In this document: positions 9,172 through 19,681 of the stretch, in pieces
Layout: the number at the start of each line of letters is the position of its first letter
Position numbering within the stretch: position 1 is the first letter of the stretch
DNA from: Lysinibacillus pakistanensis
GTDB taxonomy: Bacteria > Bacillota > Bacilli > Bacillales_A > Planococcaceae
Assembly: GCA_001312325.1 (NCBI GenBank)
Contig: BBDJ01000029.1
Location: 1 to 63,495, forward strand
DNA: 63,495 nucleotides
Reading direction: 5' to 3'
Notes under the pieces: generated by a model
Seen by the model: only the letters and a program-made list of their open reading frames with translations
What the model was told of the DNA's origin: nothing
Database searches by the model: none
Translations under genes and position numbers: made by a program

Positions 9172-10094
9172 ATGAAATTAGAGCGTCTTTTAATGATGAC
9201 AATGATTTTAATAAATCGAAAAAAAAGTGACGGCACAGGAGCTTGCTGAATTATTTAATGTATCCGTTCGTACAATTTATCGTGATATCGAAACACTTAG
9301 CTGTGCTGGAATTCCTGTTTTGAGCCAACAGGGTGTTAACGGTGGAATAAGCTTGATAGAGGGATATCGTGTCGATAAACAGGTACTGACAAAGGAGGAG
9401 CTTGCCTCACTTTCTATCGCTATTAAAAGTGCACTTACAACTTATGAGGATACCCATGCGGAAGCCGTGCTCGAAAAATTAACAAGTGTTGCTGATGAAG
9501 AAATAAAACAATCTATTGATCAACTATTTATTGATCTTAGCCCTTGGGGACCATCTATTGTTTTTAAGGAGCAGATTACACTATTAAAAAAAAGCAATTG
9601 AACAGGCACATTGTGTAAGCTTCACCTACTCTACAACACATGGTCAAGTAACCACTCGTTTTTTAGAACCACATACATTAGTACAAAAAGGAAAGGTATG
9701 GTATGTCTACGGATACTGTACATTAAGAGAAGACTTTCGCTTATTTAAAATAGCTAGAATGAAAAATTTAAAAGATGAGATGATAACCTTCCAGCGCAAA
9801 GAAGTTCATTTGTCTGAATTACCGTGGAACAAAGAGTGGCATCGCCCACAAAATGTCATCAAGCTAAAATTATCATTCGATACAGCAATAACAACTTTAG
9901 TGGAGGAAACATTTGGCGCAGAGCATATAGATCATGAAAATTTAGCAGTCAATATTTCATTGCCAGAGGATGAATGGCTATATGGTTTTCTCCTAAGCTT
10001 TGGTCACCGTATAAAAGTAATAGAACCGCCCCATGTTAGAGCTATTGTGCAAAAGCGAGCACAGGAAATTGTAGAGCTATATAAAGATATTTAA
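9172..10094 (+). CDS. HTH/WYL-domain transcriptional regulator (YafY family), frameshifted
   Basis: DeoR-like winged helix followed by a WYL ligand-binding domain, about 306 residues. The helix-turn-helix is TAQELAELFNVSVRTIYRDI; the WYL region contains VSFTYSTTHGQVTTRFLEPH and VWYVYGYCTLREDFRLFKI. ATG at 9172 follows AAGGGATGG. Two A runs, at 9219-9226 and 9586-9593, are each one base long. WYL regulators sense small ligands or nucleic-acid fragments. The gene next downstream is a GyrI-like ligand-binding protein, which could be a target; that is inference. Confidence 0.85.
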
Positions 10095-10177
10095 TGTTTA
10101 TTTAAAAAAAGATGACACACAGCTGTCAGGTTTCCTTTGCTATAGTCGTAACAAATAGTATGAAGGGTGGATGAAAT

Positions 10178-10919
10178 ATGCAAAGTTATTGTCAAAGCTG
10201 TGGTATGCCATTAGCAAATGAAGCATTGTTAGGAACAGATAAAGCAGGTCAGAAAAGCCAGGACTATTGCATGTATTGTTATGAATTAGGAGAGTTTAAG
10301 CAGCCAGGATTGACAGTTGAGGAAATGGTTGAGATTTGTGTACCACATTTAAAGGAAGATGGTATGGCAGAAGAAGAAGCACGCCAAATGTTAACTTCTT
10401 TCTTACCAGGTTTAAAAAGATGGAGAAGAGAAGAAATAAAACAGCCAACAATGATAGAACGAGAATCATTTCAAATCGTAGGGATTTCAGCTCAAACGAG
10501 CAATGCCAATGAAATTACGTCTCAAGCTAAAATTCCTAAATTATGGTCAGATTTTTATCAGCAAGAAGTGATGAGACAAATAAAAAAATCCAGTCAATGA
10601 AGTTATATTCGGTCTATATTCGGACTATGAAACAGATGTTAATGGAGATTATTCAATTACCCTTGGAGTCGAAGTAGCAGCTACAGATGAAATCACACAA
10701 GGGATGGTCGTAAAAACAATACCGGCTGCTAAATATTTAGTTTTTACTTCAGAGAAAGGGTCAATGCCAGACATTGTAATTAAGGCTTGGCAGGATATCT
10801 GGGCTTGGTTTGCCAGCTCAGAAATAGAAAGAGCATACACAGGTGATTTTGAGAGCTATGATGAACGATGTGCCAACCCACAAGAAGCACAGGTTGATAT
10901 TTATATAGCAATCAAATAA
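10178..10919 (+). CDS. zinc-ribbon plus GyrI-like ligand-binding protein, frameshifted
   Basis: About 247 residues. The N-terminus (1-80) is a putative zinc ribbon with CQSCGMPL and YCMYCYELG cysteine pairs. From about 90 on (QPTMIERESFQIVGIS..) it is an AraC-effector-binding/GyrI-like domain ending in EAQVDIYIAIK. Such proteins bind small hydrophobic compounds. ATG at 10178 has GAAGGGTGG upstream. A seven-A run near 10580-10590 is one too long; with six the frame reads RQIKNPVNEVIFGLYSD. The zinc ribbon and ligand domain in one chain occur in Firmicutes; the partner is unknown. Confidence 0.85.
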
Positions 10920-10969
10920 CAACAAATCTCCTGCCATTTATTTGGTAGGAGATTTCATAGTGTTGAAAA
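10920..10969. repeat. outer arm (left) of nested inverted repeat; also a terminator
   Basis: The stem AAATCTCCTGCC / GGTAGGAGATTT forms directly after the GyrI-like stop and can end transcription. The whole 50-base block CAACAAATCTCC..TTTCATAGTGTTGAAA recurs in inverted orientation at 11616-11664. Confidence 0.8.
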
Positions 10970-11017
10970 ATTAAATAGTCAAGGGACTCTTTGTAAATAT
11001 TTGGTCAAAATGAAGGT

Positions 11018-11149
11018 GATTTCCGTTCCAGGCTACTCGCTTTCCTGTGGGCGAGCGACGAGCCGCTTCCTGCGCTGACGCTCCGTGCAGGGTCTCGTCT
11101 GTCTCGCTATCCCACGGGAGTCGAGTAGCCTTCCACTCCAATCAGCAAT
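11018..11149. repeat. dispersed repeat family 2, left copy
   Basis: The block runs from GATTTCCGTTCC to CACTCCAATCAGCAAT and is itself an imperfect hairpin (GGCTACTCG..CGAGTAGCC; GCGAGCGACGAG..CTCGTCTGTCTCGC). The inverse of the same block lies at 11425-11552, and a mosaic copy at 31415. Its GC content is far above the flanks. Confidence 0.8.
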
Positions 11150-11424
11150 AGTGTAGAACTTTAAATGTTTTCTTCCCTTAAAAGTAAAGTAAAAGCATAT
11201 TACTTACTATCATTAAATAGATAGAATAGTGGTACAATTCTATAGTTGTCAACCTACATTTTATGTTTATGCATAAAACTAATTTCTACCTTTATATAAA
11301 GCCACTTTGCTGTCGAATAGAAAAATGTTATCAAAGCTCCATTTTTGCGCACAAAATAGTGATGGTTAAGACTTCAATTTATCACTATACATTTATGTGA
11401 AATGCCAATGAAAATACTATGAGC
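11150..11424. other. unassigned spacer inside nested inverted repeat
   Basis: About 275 AT-rich bases lie between the two inverted family-2 copies. There is a small stem ATAGAAT..ATTCTAT near 11221-11243 and a TTATGCATAA palindrome near 11269. I see no gene here. Confidence 0.4.
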
Positions 11425-11552
11425 AATGGTTGATTGGAGTGTAGACTGAGTGATTCCTCGGGGATTCAGCGTCACAGAGAGACCCTAAAGCGTGAGTGAA
11501 GCGGCTCATCGGACGCCCCCAGGAAAGCACTCAGTCGGAACGGAGATCAACC
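11425..11552. repeat. dispersed repeat family 2, right copy (inverted)
   Basis: The reverse complement reads GGTTGATCTCCGTTCCG..GCTTTCCTGGGGGCG..GAGCCGCTTC..AGGGTCTC..CACTCCAATCAACC and matches the copy at 11018 position by position in blocks. It can fold on GACTGAGTG / CACTCAGTC. Confidence 0.78.
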
Positions 11553-11615
11553 CCTCGTTTTGAAAAAGGGCTATACTTTTTGATTTGTCACCTTGATTTC
11601 ATTGACATAATAGTA

Positions 11616-11664
11616 TTTCAACAATATGAAATCTCCTGCCATTTACTTGGTAGGAGATTTGTTG
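11616..11664. repeat. outer arm (right) of nested inverted repeat; terminator of CDF gene
   Basis: The inverted partner of 10920-10969. The stem AAATCTCCTGCC / GGTAGGAGATTT encodes the last codons of the CDF transporter (..KSPTK stop) on the minus strand and would terminate its transcript. Confidence 0.8.
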
Positions 11665-12551
11665 TCGTTTGCTGGAGGAATGATTTCAATATGTGGTTCA
11701 ATATGCACGAGTACCTGACAGAATCGATTTTCACGAGTAATCGTTTTTTCAATCTCCTCTGTAATACGATGACTTTCAAAGACGTTTAAGTAAGGGTCCA
11801 CAGTGACAGTTACATCGATAAAGTACATATTGCCATGGGCGCGCCCCTTAAAGTCTAACAACTCGATGACTCCATCAACATTGCGAATAAGGACAGACAA
11901 AGTCTCTACTTCTTCGATATTAAATGCATCTGTGAGACTTTGAACAGCCTCCCAAAATATTTCAATTGCTGTTTTAATAATTAGAAGAGCAACGAGAAGT
12001 GCAGTAATTGTGTCTATAATTGGAAAGCCGAAAACAGCTCCGAAAATCCCGATTGCGGTACCAATACTAACTAGCGCATCTGAACGATTATCATAGGCTG
12101 CTGCCTTTACAGCTGCACTTTTTATTTTTTTAGAAAGTGCTAAATTATAGCGATAAACGATATACATCACTACGGCACTGCCAATTGCGACATAGGCAGT
12201 TACTAATGATGGTGCTGTACTAACAGGCTCCCAAAGACCTTTTATCGAATTAATAAGTACCTGTAAGCCAACAATTAACATAATAAACGATGCAACAAGT
12301 GAGGCAACTGTTTCGGCACGCAAATGCCCATATTGATGATTAGAGTCAGGTGGGATTTGTGCGATTCGTAATCCAATAAGTACTGCAATAGAGGCGATAA
12401 TATCAGTAGTATTATTTAATCCATCTGCCTTTAGCGCTTCTGAAGCACCAATATAGCCGATTGTTAATTTTATAGAACTTAGTACCAAATATGTTGCGAT
12501 GGATAACCAAGCACCTTTTTCCCCTTGACGTAAATTTGTATAAAGCTCCAT
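11643..12551 (-). CDS. cation diffusion facilitator (CDF) metal exporter
   Basis: Membrane metal/proton antiporter, 302 residues. An N-terminal membrane domain of about six helices carries the CDF signature (KLTIGYIGASEALKADGLNN.. with the D-G-N and H-x3-D type metal sites, HQYGHLRAETVASL and AYDNRSDALVS). The C-terminal cytoplasmic ferredoxin-like domain is VDGVIELLDFKGRAHGNMYF.. to VLVHIEPH. ATG at 12551 is chosen for GCGAGGAGGAAACAAA; the upstream in-frame ATG lacks a site. The frame is intact. Manganese or zinc would be typical for the family; the sequence does not decide. It converges with the GyrI-like gene. Confidence 0.92.
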   Translation of the reverse strand: MELYTNLRQGEKGAWLSIATYLVLSSIKLTIGYIGASEALKADGLNNTTDIIASIAVLIGLRIAQIPPDSNHQYGHLRAETVASLVASFIMLIVGLQVLINSIKGLWEPVSTAPSLVTAYVAIGSAVVMYIVYRYNLALSKKIKSAAVKAAAYDNRSDALVSIGTAIGIFGAVFGFPIIDTITALLVALLIIKTAIEIFWEAVQSLTDAFNIEEVETLSVLIRNVDGVIELLDFKGRAHGNMYFIDVTVTVDPYLNVFESHRITEEIEKTITRENRFCQVLVHIEPHIEIIPPANDNKSPTK

Positions 12552-12587
12552 TTTGTTTCCTCCTCGCAAAACTTTCGGGCATTATAA

Positions 12588-12617
12588 AACGACTCCCTTC
12601 TTTGAAAGGGAGTCGTT
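12588..12617 (-). terminator. hairpin terminator upstream of the CDF gene
   Basis: AACGACTCCCTT / AAAGGGAGTCGTT is a 12-bp stem followed by four T on the minus strand. It lies between the CorC-type gene and the CDF gene and probably separates the two transcripts. Confidence 0.7.
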
Positions 12618-12747
12618 GCTACAGTTTATAATGTTATTGCTATATGCTCCCAATCACTATAGGTTGTGAGCTATATACATTTTTTTATAGCTTGTATCTG
12701 TTTAGTGCGATGTTAATCGTAACACAGTAAATAAAACAAGGTCAATT

Positions 12748-12862
12748 TATCTTCATTCAGGAAGAAGATAAAGCCTCCGGTGGATGTCGCGGATTTTCAA
12801 AGGAATGAATTGCCAGCGCAATTCAAAAACCGGACCCAATTACGCCAAGGCGGAATTGATTT
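12748..12862. repeat. dispersed repeat family 1, copy B (internally collapsed)
   Basis: The copy has the family ends TATCTTCATTCAG and AATTACGCCAAGGCGGAATTGAT. The segment GAAGATAAAGCCTCYGGYGGATGTC..GGATTTTCAAAGGAATGAATTG matches copy C at 59001-59060, but the 110 bases between the inverted TATCTTCATTCAG ends of copy C are missing. It abuts the stop codon of the CorC-type gene. Confidence 0.8.
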
Positions 12863-14210
12863 TTAGTCATTTACATCTTCATTTGATAAATCACGTTCAG
12901 GTAACTTCAGAACTTCTAAGTATAAAATATGGTGACCATCTAATTCTTTTGCGATAAATTCATAGCCTTGCTCTTTAATGCTATCTCCTTCGACTGCATC
13001 AAAGCGCTTTGTCATAAACCAACCGCCGATTGTATCTATATCATCATCTTCTATGTCAGTACCTAGCATATCATTTACATTTTCTACTAGCATCTTTGCA
13101 TCTAAAATAAAATGATCTTCTGCAATTTCTTGTACTTCTGGGATCTCATCCTCATCAAATTCATCTTGAATATCGCCGACAATTTCCTCAATAATATCTT
13201 CAATCGTCACTAAACCAGATGTTCCACCATATTCATCCATTAAAATGGCCATATGAATGCGTTCACGCTGAATTTTAAGTAGCAAATCGTTAATTTGCGT
13301 TGTTTCCATCACACGAATTATCGGCTGCATATAGTCAATTACTGGCTTATCACCATTTGCAGGATCTTTAATGTAAGCGGTTAATAAGTGCTTCATATTG
13401 ACTAAGCCGATAATATGGTCCTTGTCACCATCAAGAATCGGATAACGAGTGTATTGTTCAACTCCCATTAAATCAAATACTTCTTTAATGGTAAGTTCTT
13501 TTTCAATTCCGACGATTTCAGTACGTGGTACCATAATTTCCTTTGCAAGTCGATCTGAGAACTCAAAAATACTGTTTACATATTCATATTCTGAATTATT
13601 AATTTCTCCACCTTTTAAACTATCTGACAAGATCATACGCAGCTCTTCTTCAGTATGAGCAACTTCTGATTCTGACATCATCTTGAGACCAAAAAGGCCT
13701 GTTAAGCCACGTGCAGATCCGTTTAATAACTTAATAATTGGGTACGTTATATTGTGGAATAAAATTAATGGGCCAGAAAAGTTTAATGTCACTAATTCTG
13801 CTTTTTGGATGGCAAGTGTTTTTGGCGCCAATTCCCCTATAACTACATGCATAAACGTTACGATTGAAAATGCAAGTATGAATGAAAGGATAGATGTAAT
13901 ACTACCATTCAAATTTAGAAACTCAAACACTGGGTGTAAAATAATTTCAAAAGTAGGTTCACCAAGCCAACCTAAGCCAAGTGCTGTAATGGTAATACCT
14001 AGCTGACACGCAGATAAGTATTCATCTAAATCTGAAACAACACGTTTTGCACTTTTTGCTTTTTTTATGACCTTCTGCTAGCAATTGATCTATACGTGTT
14101 GATCTCACTTTAACAATTGCAAACTCCGTTGCAACGAAAAATCCTGTCATGATTATTAGTAGGGCAAATGCCGCCAACCTAATGGTTATCTCCAATATGT
14201 CTCCGTCCAA
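12863..14210 (-). CDS. CNNM/CBS/CorC-HlyC family membrane protein, frameshifted
   Basis: About 448 residues in the order CNNM membrane domain (DUF21, about 1-190, with [19 protein letters not shown]), paired CBS domains (about 210-335, [12 protein letters not shown]..; [20 protein letters not shown]), and CorC/HlyC C-terminal domain ([20 protein letters not shown]..). The family is linked to magnesium or cobalt export and called hemolysin C in older annotation. The start TTG at 14210 follows AAAGGAATTAT. A run of seven T near 14060-14066 is one too long and breaks [19 protein letters not shown]. It ends at repeat copy B. Confidence 0.88.
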
Positions 14211-14577
14211 ATAATTCCTTTGTTCCTGCCCAAATGAGGGAAGTAAACAAAGTGTACACCTCCTATGATTTAAAAAAATTGTTGGATGATTCAATCATAA
14301 AATATTCAGAGGCAAAACACAAATATTGACAACCACTTTTTATGATCAATCCGTATTTTACTAACGTCAAAATATTGAAAATCAAAAATCATTATGCTAC
14401 CTTTAAAAGGAGCAAAGATAGTTTATTTAGAGAAGGAAGCATTTTATCTCATAAAAAAACGACACGTCAAAAATCTCAAGAGAGCTTTATCTGCGAATTT
14501 TTTTAAATGAATTATTTTTAATAGCATCAAACAAAGGAGCCTTCTCAGTAAGTGAGAGGGCTCCTTCTGCTTTAATA
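14211..14577. other. intergenic region with one terminator
   Basis: This AT-rich gap should hold the promoter of the CorC-type gene. A hairpin GGAGCCTTCTC / GAGAGGGCTCC at 14533-14567 lies just past the stop of the minus-strand gene at 14578 and is its likely terminator. I see no gene or riboswitch. Confidence 0.5.
14533..14567 (-). terminator. terminator of the hypothetical gene at 14578
   Basis: An 11-bp stem GGAGCCTTCTC / GAGAGGGCTCC with one G-T pair, extended by AAA/CTT, begins 11 bases past the stop. Confidence 0.75.
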
Positions 14578-14996
14578 CTATTCTTGTTGGAAGCGTAATT
14601 TTAAACACGCTTTTTCAACATCATGAAGTGGTTCTTTGAATGGAATTTCGCCTGTAAAGCATGATATGGTAACAGGTGCCTTTTCCGTAATACCTTGCTG
14701 TGTTAAAAGATAATTTTTGCCATTATACGTTAAATACATATTTTTTTACAGATTTTTTTCCGAATGAGCTAGTCGGAGTGTCGATTAAGGCTTTTAATTG
14801 ACTGCAAAATTCATTGTAAAAATCACTTTTATAGCCAGAAAGTAACTCAAATTTTTTTACTATTGATAGTGTCAGCTTCATCTACTAATTCAAAAATTTT
14901 AGCGGAAAATTCGGAAAAAACTTCTTTTATTTTTGCACGAATTAATGCTTTTGAATTATAACTGTTTAAGTCATCTAAAAGTGTGACTTTACTCAT
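14578..14996 (-). CDS. hypothetical protein, about 139 aa, frameshifted
   Basis: ATG at 14996 with GCAGGGGGC upstream opens MSKVTLLDDLNSYNSKALIR. After removing one T each from the seven-T runs near 14852 and 14743 the frame runs FELLSGYKSDFYNEFCSQ.., then MYLTYNGKNYLLTQQGITEK and ends in EKACLKLRFQQE. It is cytoplasmic, with an alpha-helical N-half and beta-rich C-half. I do not recognise the family. As written it is split into three pieces, so it is easy to miss. Confidence 0.6.
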
Positions 14997-15170
14997 TAAA
15001 ATAGCCCCCTGCATTCAAAACATTTATTATCAATTTGATAACATAAATGTATAAGAAAAATGCGGAAATTTCAATAGATGGAAATATTTTTAGCATAAAT
15101 GATATGCATTCGCTAGTAAAAAAATGGGTATATTTAAAAGCTGTTTACACGAGAAAGGTACTACTTTTTA

Positions 15171-15374
15171 TTATTCGTACACATGATACAACATAAGCTC
15201 ATGAATCATTTTTTTAACATCTTCTTCGTTTGGTGGAATAGATCCAGTCCATTGGATATTGCCATCCTTTAAATACTCAGCTGTATAGCGTTCGCGTTGA
15301 TAGAAGAAAGAAATAGCCCAGCCGGGAAGCTGAGAATTTTCAAATAAAGGCTTAAAATTGAAATGCTGAATCAT
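15171..15374 (-). CDS. yheE: YheE/DUF5342 family protein
   Basis: A 67-residue cytoplasmic protein MIQHFNFKPLFENSQLPGWA.. ending IHELMLYHVYE, which matches the short YheE family of Bacillaceae. Its function is unknown. ATG at 15374 is preferred to the longer frame because AAATGGGG lies in front and the shorter form fits the family length. It is divergent from yheB, as in the B. subtilis yheA-E region. Confidence 0.8.
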   Translation of the reverse strand: MIQHFNFKPLFENSQLPGWAISFFYQRERYTAEYLKDGNIQWTGSIPPNEEDVKKMIHELMLYHVYE

Positions 15375-15579
15375 AAACAAACCCCATTTCTTATATATGT
15401 AGTTAATATTATTCAAGGATAGTAGTAAATTTGCAACTATTCCACCTAAAGAAAATGATTGAAAGGTGTTCAATTATCTAGGGGTTTTTCTTTCGCTGAA
15501 AATCCTTGCTCTGCTATAATGAGTGCAATAGGCGACAAAATCCGCCAATCGTGAATACAATTGAAATGAGAGGGTACTA

Positions 15580-16724
15580 ATGGATAATTTTCTAGTGACT
15601 TTACTATTTATGGCCATTATTGGAGCTGCTATCGGTGGTGTAACGAATCACTTAGCTATAAAAATGCTTTTTCGTCCACATGAAGCAATATATATTAAAA
15701 ATTGGCGTGTACCATTTACACCAGGACTTATTCCAAAACGACGTGATGAATTAGCCAGGCAGCTTGGACTAACGGTTGTAAATTATTTATTAACACCTGA
15801 AACTTTTAGGAAAAAAATTCTTTTCTAAAGATATTCAGGACAAAGTAGAACAGTTTGTACAAACAAAGGTAGAAGAAACTATTTTTACAAATGATAAAAC
15901 GATTCAGGATTGGCTTACATTAGCTGGATTTTCTAATATGCCAACAACAATTGAAAACAAGATTGAAGCAATTGTTGAGGGACAATTTGAGTCGATGAAG
16001 AATACATTATCAACGAAGTCAATTCATACACTGTTATCGGCAGATATTCAACAAACAATTGACGCAAAGATTCCAGTAGCAGTTCGCCATATATTAGAGA
16101 AGGGTGAGGATTATTTTTTTATCACCTGAGGGCGAATTAACAATAAAAGCTATGATTGATGATTTCCTGTCGTCTAAAGGTTCACTTGGTGGAATGATCA
16201 ATATGTTTTTAGGTGACTCTTCTTCGCTTGTGGCAAAGGTTCAGCGCGAGCTCATAAAATTCTTGCAGGCACCAGGTACAACAGCATTATTAACGAAAAT
16301 CTTTACACAGGAGTGGGATAAATTAAAAGAACGCCCTGCGATGGATTTTTTACAGGATATTCGTTTTGATTCAATATTAATGAAAGTGCAAGGTTATGTA
16401 AAAGAGCAGCTAGCAGTTGAGGAACGTTTGGATCATCCCATTTCATATTACTGGCCAGAAGGCAATGCATGGATGAAGGAAACAGTCATTCCTCAAGTTA
16501 TTGAAAAAGCTTTTGTTAAAGCCGAAGAGAAATTAGAGGATGTATTAAAACGCTTAAATTTACAGGAAGTAGTTCGTGAGCAGGTTGATTCTTTCCCTGT
16601 GGCGAAGCTAGAGGAGCTTGTACTAGGCATTTCAAAACGTGAGTTTAAAATGATTACAGTACTAGGTGCAGTTCTTGGTGGCTTGATTGGGATTGTGCAA
16701 GGGTTAATTGTCTACTTTATTTAA
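15580..16724 (+). CDS. yheB: DUF445 family membrane protein YheB, frameshifted
   Basis: About 380 residues, with an N-terminal membrane helix ([20 protein letters not shown]), the conserved [20 protein letters not shown] and [15 protein letters not shown] blocks, a long helical middle, and a C-terminal helix ([21 protein letters not shown]). Its function is not established; it is a spore-former-conserved protein. Breaks near 15810-15820 and 16115-16121 are an extra A and an extra T. It is 17 bases upstream of yheA and co-transcribed with it. Confidence 0.88.
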
Positions 16725-16741
16725 AAAGGGGAAATAAAAGA

Positions 16742-17087
16742 ATGGTTAATATTTATAATGAAATTAATGCTTTAGAGGCAACTTTCCGTAAAACACCGGA
16801 ATTCGAAGAGTTGCAAAAGGCGGTTTCAGTAGTAAAGAATGATGAAGAGGCATTAAATGTTTTTACAAACTTCCGTAAAATTCAAATTGAGCTACAGAAA
16901 AAGCAATTAGCAGGTGAGGATATTTTGGAAGATGAACTAGTGTACGCTCAAAAGGCGTCTCAGCTTGCCCAGCAAAATGAAAAAAATATCTTCAATGCTT
17001 GAAGCAGAAATGAAATTAAGCAAGGTGATTGAAGAGGTAAATCGTATTTTAGTTAAACCTATACAAACATTGTATGAGGGAATATAA
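16742..17087 (+). CDS. yheA: YlbF/YmcA family protein YheA, frameshifted
   Basis: About 114 residues, all helical: MVNIYNEINALEATFRKTPEF.. then, after removing one A at 16979-16985, KISSMLEAEMKLSKVIEEVN to ..IQTLYEGI. YlbF-family proteins are small helical regulators; some form the RNase Y-associated Y-complex, and YheA is the uncharacterised paralogue. It is the last gene of the yheB-yheA unit and is followed by a terminator. Confidence 0.85.
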
Positions 17088-17156
17088 TGTAACCGTCGCT
17101 AATTAAAGAATTAGGAATAAATAAACTCTTATTTGCACATATAACAATTAGGAAAG

Positions 17157-17185
17157 AAACGTGTCTCCATGTCGAGGCACGTTTT
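17157..17185 (+). terminator. terminator of yheB-yheA
   Basis: AAACGTGTC..GGCACGTTTTC: AACGTG pairs with the CACGTT arm around a short loop, ending in four T. Confidence 0.65.
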
Positions 17186-17227
17186 CACTTTATACACTAA
17201 TTTAAAAAAAATATGGAGGTAAGTACT

Positions 17228-17887
17228 ATGCATGTAATTATTGAATGGACATATAAGGCGCTAAAGGGTGCAACAACTGTACTACGTTCAGAAGAAATGC
17301 CAGCAGCTCAAGCAGTACTACTAGCAGAGGATATGGAGCGAACAGGGAGAGTTAAATCGTTGCATTGTATTGATCGACAGGAAACAAACTGGTCGCTAAA
17401 GGAGCTGAAGGCCTATTTAAAGGAAATTGAGACAGAGCCACATAACATTACTGTTTATTTTGACGGTGGCTTTGATCGTGCTACAAAACAATCAGGGCTA
17501 GGGTGTGTCATTTATTATGAGCAAAATGGTAAACCGTATAGATTAAGAAGAAATGCCTTTTCATCAGAGTTAAATTCCAATAATGAGGCAGAATATGCAG
17601 CGCTTTATTTAGCAATCGTTGAGCTTGATTTACTGAATGTTCATCATTTACCTGTTTGTTTCACTGGTGATTCTCAAGTCGTGATTAATCAATTAAGTGG
17701 GGAATGGCCTGCGCTGGAAAAGGATTTATCGAGCTGGGCAGATAAAATTGATGCGAAGTTAGAGGATCTTAATATTCAACCAGAATATCAGCTTATTTCC
17801 AGGAAAGAGAATTCAGAAGCGGATCGTCTAGCTACACAAGCCTTGAACGGTATAGATATTACTGGATTAAGCGAAACTGAAAGGTAG
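17228..17887 (+). CDS. RNase H-like protein (YpeP-like)
   Basis: Two parts, 219 residues: an N-terminal 70 residues of unknown fold, then a ribonuclease HI domain from about 75. The acidic active-site residues are visible: Asp in VYFDGGFD, Glu in NNEAEYAALYLAI, Asp in TGDSQVVI, and Asp in NSEADRLA. It should cut RNA in RNA-DNA hybrids or be a degenerate relative. ATG at 17228 is preferred because the upstream ATG overlaps the GGAGGT ribosome binding site. The frame is intact. Confidence 0.85.
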   Translation: MHVIIEWTYKALKGATTVLRSEEMPAAQAVLLAEDMERTGRVKSLHCIDRQETNWSLKELKAYLKEIETEPHNITVYFDGGFDRATKQSGLGCVIYYEQNGKPYRLRRNAFSSELNSNNEAEYAALYLAIVELDLLNVHHLPVCFTGDSQVVINQLSGEWPALEKDLSSWADKIDAKLEDLNIQPEYQLISRKENSEADRLATQALNGIDITGLSETER

Positions 17888-18097
17888 TCACTGAAACATT
17901 GCCCTAAAAAACATTTTGGTCATTTAATAGACTAAACTAGTAAATGCGATGAACAACCCTTATGGTACGTGTCAGGCTCATTTGAATGGGAATTGTATTA
18001 ATATGGAGGAACCACCTTCCTCTCTAAAAAGGAAGAATAAAAATTGATTGAAAAATTTCCTTCATCTAAAATGAGAATTAAGGTATTTAATTCTGAT

Positions 18098-18134
18098 AAG
18101 AGCCTCGCTACAAATCATATTGTAGAAGGCTCTT
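18098..18134 (-). terminator. terminator of the serine hydrolase gene
   Basis: AAGAGCCT..CTACAA / TTGTAG..AGGCTCTT forms a two-part stem 37 bases past the stop of the minus-strand gene. Confidence 0.75.
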
Positions 18135-18170
18135 TAAGGTTGTTTAATTTCTAACTATCTAACTGCTTCG

Positions 18171-19681
18171 TTAACAAGATAGTTTAATGGGGGTTTTTGA
18201 TAATTTAACCTTTTGAATTATTAGGATTTTCAAGAATAAAACAAAAGATAATGATGTATACATTATACTTAATATAATCAATCCTGATGTGACATCTGGT
18301 TCTTTTTGAAAGTCGAAGAACGAAGGAACTCCCACGTAATAAGGAAATAAAACATATATATAATACATTACTCCGAAGTACAATGCTAGCAATAAAATCA
18401 TCATACAAATTTTACTGAAAATTGGTTTCACAAAAGTTACTGTATGTCTTCCTTTTGCTAAATTATAGAATGTAGCTCCTACTACATAGACTAAAATAGT
18501 ACAAATGAACATTGTAATACTGAGAATTATTTTAGCGGCAGATTTCACCTTTGGAAAATCCTCACCTAATAAAGGTTTAGGAGTTCCTCCTTCCACTATT
18601 CTAAATAAATTAAATCCAGAATGGAATGTTATATCTTGTTTCGAATTTGATAGGAGAACAAGTCCAAATGATTTATCGGAATTTAAAACCATCGTTGAAG
18701 TGAAGCCAGGTAATCCACCCTCCATATACATATTTTGTGGATATATATACCAGTTGTACCCTATACCATATTTATTAGCTCGGAAACTTCGTTAATACTA
18801 TTTGAACGAATCAGATTACCCATAGGAGTTTCCCCCTCGTTTAGTAGACACATCATAAACTTTGATAAATCTGTGGCATTTGAGGATAACCCTGCCGAGC
18901 TAGATGTAGCATAGACTAACTTTTCCTTAAAAGGTTTAATTTTACCCCAGTGATAACGATGTCCAATTGCTGTATTGGAAAGTTGTTGATCATCAAATGT
19001 AAAGTACCCTGTTCTGTTCATTCCGAGAGGTTTAAAAATATTTTCATCCATATATTTTGTAAAAGGAACATCTGAAACTTCCTCGATAATTATTTGCAGC
19101 AGATCTGTATTCATATTGGTGTATTCAAATGTTTCACCGGGTTTCGCAACTAACATAACATTACGTAGTTTATCACTAATTTGAATTTTAATTTCCTGTT
19201 GATCTACACTTTTAACTTCATGAACATTGAGGCGACTAGGCAAACCACTTGAATGATTAAGTAAATGCTTAATAGTAATCTGATTTGACATTAAAGCATC
19301 TCTTGTTTTAAACCAAGGAAGATAATTAACAACAGGATCTTCTATACGTAAAAGTCCTTTCTCCTGAAGCTGCATAATAGCTATTGTGGTAAACACTTTA
19401 GAAAGCGATCCTAAGTTAAAGTTTGTATTTTCGTCAATCTGCTGTGTATCTTCTCGGATATCTAATGTTCCAAAACCTTTAGAATAAACAATCCCATTAG
19501 AATCAACAAGTGCAAAGGCCATTCCCGGAATATCATGTGTTTTCATGTTGTTCTCAATTTCAACTTCAATTTGTTTTATTTTCTGATCCCTATCACTTAT
19601 TGTTGCCGAAAATTTATCTGTAGACGTGAATAGTAAAATACAAAGAATGCAAATCATTAAAACTACAATCTTTTTAATCAT
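18171..19681 (-). CDS. beta-lactamase-family serine hydrolase with C-terminal membrane helices, frameshifted
   Basis: About 503 residues. A signal anchor (IKKIVVLMICILCILLF) leads to a class C beta-lactamase/PBP4*-like domain with catalytic SLSKVF (SxxK), YTNMNT (YxN) and HSSG. After the enzyme domain (ending GLVLLSNSK) there are three or four membrane helices (KIILSITMFICTILVYVVGA; MMILLLALYFGVMYYIYVLF; IILSIMYTSLSFVLFLKILI). ATG at 19681 follows GGGGGGAAG. One base is missing near 18775 (VSE-ANKYGIGYNW); this is not a long run. Probably a D-amino-acid peptide or ester hydrolase facing outward; substrate unknown. Confidence 0.85.

Noticed and set aside
10920..11664. Insertion sequence bounded by inverted repeats
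   Set aside because: No transposase frame between the arms, and the arms act as terminators of the flanking genes.
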